Shown here: piece after piece, positions 16,746-20,229 of the stretch | Position numbering within the stretch: the stretch's first letter is position 1 | Layout of the letters: the number at the start of each line of letters is the position of its first letter | Origin: Apostichopus leukothele | Lineage: Eukaryota > Echinodermata > Holothuroidea > Aspidochirotida > Stichopodidae | Assembly (NCBI GenBank): GCA_010014835.2 | Contig: JAAAKB020203617.1 | Span: forward strand, 1-20,229 | DNA length: 20,229 bases | Reading direction: 5' to 3' | Program-made: the position numbers and the translations under genes | The notes under the pieces: generated by a model | Seen by the model: the letters and a program-made list of their open reading frames with translations, nothing else | Told to the model about the DNA's origin: nothing | Database searches by the model: none

Positions 16746-18020
16746 GGTATTACTTGTTGACATTTTTTAAGCTTTTTACTTACCATCAAGACTCCTATTG
16801 GAATGAAACTGGCATCTACTTCATGGCACCACGATAGCTGCCCATTGCAACTTGGTACTCAGCTAGTAGCAGCTGTAGCCAGAAGATTGTTTCAATTGAT
16901 ACATTGCAAGTTGAACAGGGTAGACCTTAGCCATGTTTTTAAGTATCATGTTAGTTCGCACGATTACGTTTCATGTTCAGACTTTCACTATTAATCGTTT
17001 TGTCAGGTGTTTCCGTCATCGTTTAGGTAGCTATAATGCATGTACCCGCTCATCGATACTAGCGAGTTAGGTATCGGAATTAATTATAAACAATACCGTT
17101 AAAGTGCGATATGACCGGCGTTATCCTGACCCTTCATTTCTGGTGCAATCTGAGACCTTTTTCAATACAATACGTTCCAGTTTAACGTTTTATAGCTATA
17201 TAGCTATATATACGTATTAGGGATTTACCAGTTCCCCACTTATTTTCACCCTCGTATACCCAACGCAGCGTCTAGTTGATGGTTGAAACTCGCGCAGTTC
17301 CTTTGTATAACGCACCGTGGTCCCTAGCCTATTCGTCTTCTATCCACAGGCACGAACTGGTTCATGGCGGAAAACCAAGATGATATGAGGCAATGATAAA
17401 CGAACACGATTGTTGATTACGAGCTTAAAACCTCATTTCTCTTCAGCATCAACAAATGGACATTTTTCTTGTATAGATATCCACTTTGACAACCGGATAT
17501 CTTCCCTTATTCCCATTTTCGATATCTTCCTACCTATATCACTGCCTTCGGTGTTCTTGTTGTTTACCACTCATTTGTAGATTCTTGCCTACATAATGTT
17601 GGTCTACTTGAAAATAAGATACACTGTACGTAAACAGTACAGCTGTATAGTTAAGAAAGAATATAGAATACAGTATTTTGATAGGAAACGTTTCCCCGTA
17701 TAACCCTATTTGAAATTATTTGAAACGAAAATGTAACACAGACGTCTTACCTGTATGAACTCTCTACAGAATATGGAATGACTTCTTGGATGAGTTGGAA
17801 ATGTGGAATTATGGAAAAGCCAGCAGAAGAACAAGGACACGGTGAACGAAACTGGATTCGACTGCAGTCGACTTCGAGACGGACTGAGTTTCGTGTCAGA
17901 CTGACAGATGAATGACGAGAACACGAAATTGTGATCGATTCCAAGAATGCATACGACGTTTCATTTAGTAAATGCCTTACTATTAAAGATGATACTGCAC
18001 ACTTCGTAAACAAACGTTGC
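16746..18020. other. No complete gene; isolated minus-strand donor at 17751
   Basis: The minus strand reads TTCATACAG|GTAAGA at 17751, a near-ideal donor. The 200 nt before it are less AT-rich than their surroundings and include the palindrome tcgactgcagtcga (17858-17871). This could be a non-coding first exon. Nothing else is supported here. Confidence 0.3.
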
Positions 18021-18804
18021 CTACATACAGTTTGAAACTATTGAGCTATTTTTATTATTAGTACCATCTATGAGTATTGACAAGGACGTGTTAATTTTAA
18101 TATTATACACTCCCTTACGCTGAGAGCGTTGTCGCTTGTTACAATTAGGATAATTTATTAGTGTGCGTTATTGAACTTTGGACATGTCTGTCACTTGCTT
18201 TGTGTTTTATTAAGCTGTGTTGTAAATGTATAGGCTTACATGCGTCTTGTCTTGTAACTTAAGCCTAGCTTAGTAGTAGTTTGGCATGCGATTGTTCAAT
18301 TGGTAAACCTTTTTATATTCCTTTTTGTACGCCTCTCAACATTGCTCTGTGTAAATTAAGGACCCAGCAGCTTTAGAGATAGTTGTTTCTAATCTGGCGT
18401 GGGAGCTTAGTCTGGGCAGTCTCACGGTATTAATTAGACTTTCGTACGTTTAGCTACATTAGGAGGCAATTGATTGCAGGGGGATTATTGAATTTACTTA
18501 TTGATTTGAGTCATTCCTGATAGTCTCCTTCAAAAGAATGTCAAAGGTCGTTATTCCGTAAAATCAGAAAATCTCAGTTAAAATATGTCAACATTTTCAG
18601 ATACAGCAGTCACAAGTTGGATATGAAATCTCAAAGAAAATAGCCAAAGCTATGAGAATATTAGATTGCGAAGATGACAATTTATAGATGAAATGTTGAG
18701 ATTTCCAAAGTCCTACTTAAGACACCGTAGCGTCTACAAAAGTAAACATTATCTGGATAATGTCCCAAACTTTACCGTTTTTTCTGCGCTCTAACTTTTC
18801 ATAA

Positions 18805-18850
18805 CTTCCTACGCCACTTCCTACGCCACTACGCCACTTCCTACGCCACT
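18805..18850. repeat. 12-bp minisatellite
   Basis: Unit cttcctacgcca repeats at 18805, 18817 and 18837, with a truncated unit (ctacgcca) at 18829. Short and nearly perfect, so recent slippage is likely. Confidence 0.85.
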
Positions 18851-19499
18851 GATCTAGCAATTTAGACCCCATTGGGAGTGACATAACCAAATCACAATTA
18901 GTATAATAATGTGCAGGTAGGTTGTTACCAGTGATGCCCCAACTGTATGGCAAGTTTTTTTACCAATGTGTTTCACCGATGGTCTGGTGGCACCATGTAT
19001 TTAAACATGAAATTGTATGGATACTTGGTAAAATCAAGAGGGCAGTGGGTAAGAATCAAATGAAACCCCCTGACAAAGACAAACCCCCATGCAAAGAGAA
19101 GAAATAAGTAAAAGTGAAAATAGGAAAAATTACTAGAGTGTATACGCACCCTAGAGGCAAAATATTCACGTCACCTAAAACCAAGGTCAAAAGGTGTACA
19201 TGCACTGACCTCTTGATGATATCTCTAACTAAACTAGCAGCGGTATTATTTCAACGTATAACAATACATAGTACAATCAGCTGCGACTATGACGTCCCTG
19301 ACACGTCTGTCAATAATAACATTTAATATTAAACAAAAGAATATTGCCCATATACGGCTTAAATACCAAACATATATACTGCTTTAAGTTATAACATTTA
19401 GTAAAACAATACTAACTCGGATGGTGCTTGGCGAAATTAATACAAACCATTGAATTTGGTCAAAGGGAAGGAAAATATCTTAACTACTAGGCATACTAT

Positions 19500-19536
19500 C
19501 ACTTTAAAGCTACAACTGTACTATCCCTTTAAAGTG
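19500..19536. repeat. 10-bp inverted repeat
   Basis: cactttaaag (19500-19509) and ctttaaagtg (19527-19536) form a stem with a 17-nt loop. Possibly an end of a small DNA element, though no partner terminus was found. Confidence 0.5.
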
Positions 19537-20229
19537 GGTAGTCATGACCTTAAGTATGATAAGAGAACATATCTCTTAAATCTTAACGGTTAAAAGTAAA
19601 ATAAAGAGAATACTGGTAATATAGAAAAACCACTTAGAAGTATATATGCACATGATCAGGCTACGCTGTTATGTTACGTTAGGTAACTACACGTTAAGAA
19701 CCTCATTCTGTATACATATACAATATTATAGATTTAATGTTACCTTATCCGCCATCTTAGCAGAAACAGAGGGCGCTCTCATAGAACATAATCCCCACCT
19801 TGTGTATGTGAGCCCCAGGCCTTATGTAACTGGCTCCTAGAATTATCTCTTAAGTATTTCATTACTTTAAAATATTAATGTCAAATTGACCCTTAAGTAA
19901 ACCCTGTAGATTATTTATAAAGATACATCTCCAATAAAACAAGTTAAATATAAGTATGTGTTACCCACAGTATGTCTACTCAACATAACGTTAGACTAGG
20001 GCTCCCCTCTCCCGGCATAATCTGTTCAGTAGAATAGCGGACCCTAGCCAAGTTTTACCGATACGAAAATGGTCGATAATATTAAATAAAATATACGATC
20101 CCTGAATAACTCTAGCGCTACAAGAACTTAACAGGTTAACGAAAGATATATTGGCCTGACTTTAGAATCCGTACCATATGAATGTGATAGCTTACTTCGA
20201 ATCGCTTCGAATCGGCAGAATAATAAACA

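Larger units (their letters stand above)
18021..20229. other. No gene seen apart from short repeats
   Basis: AT-rich sequence with the minisatellite (18805-18850), the inverted repeat (19500-19536) and a 10-bp duplication cttcgaatcg at 20195-20214. A Lys/Pro-rich plus frame (about 19040-19107) has no recognisable domain. Confidence 0.45.

Noticed and set aside
17706-18013. Two overlapping minus frames upstream of the 17751 donor
   Set aside because: Neither has a recognisable domain, and they differ only by frame. The region may be untranslated.

Overview
This window is eukaryotic (metazoan) nuclear DNA. It is AT-rich, has no bacterial-style gene packing, and its coding sequence is cut into short exons bounded by GT...AG splice sites. 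The recognisable protein is an animal-type immunoglobulin/tyrosine-kinase-like receptor, which points to an invertebrate, possibly a deuterostome such as an echinoderm. The taxon is my inference and is weak. Most long open frames here are chance frames in AT-rich introns, so the gene models below come from joining splice sites by hand with phase checks.

Gene 1 (minus strand, about 10234 to 3143) is the best-supported feature. Fourteen exons join with consistent intron phases into 1800 nt, or 599 residues plus stop. The order is signal peptide, Ig domain 1, a short 45-nt exon, Ig domain 2, one transmembrane helix, juxtamembrane region, a full-length tyrosine-kinase-like domain without a long insert, and a short tyrosine-bearing tail. 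The kinase fold is clear (VIAK lysine, hinge, [23 protein letters not shown]). The catalytic elements are degenerate: no glycine loop, HRD reads HPA, the catalytic-loop Asn is Lys, DFG reads DIW, and the activation segment has no tyrosine. It is therefore read as a receptor pseudokinase, not a pseudogene, because the frame is intact across every exon.

Gene 2 (minus strand, about 14401 to 10777) lies just upstream in the same orientation. A model of four exons has matching phases. They encode a signal peptide with a small four-cysteine ectodomain and a Thr/Ser stalk, then a transmembrane exon, then two cytoplasmic exons ending at a stop codon overlapped by AATAAA signals. It has no kinase. About 400 bp separate its probable 3' end from a candidate core promoter of gene 1, so two single-pass receptors sit head to tail.

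Upstream of gene 2 (15.2 to 16.0 kb) is a diverged tandem duplication of about 400 bp. Each copy holds an open minus-strand exon candidate of exactly 89 nt. Further right there are isolated strong minus-strand splice donors (16557, 17751) with no clear gene attached. The left 3 kb, downstream of gene 1, holds a dispersed repeat shared with 16.6 kb, a small tandem duplication, and a short cysteine-containing frame of unknown status. The right end (18 to 20.2 kb) shows only simple and inverted repeats.
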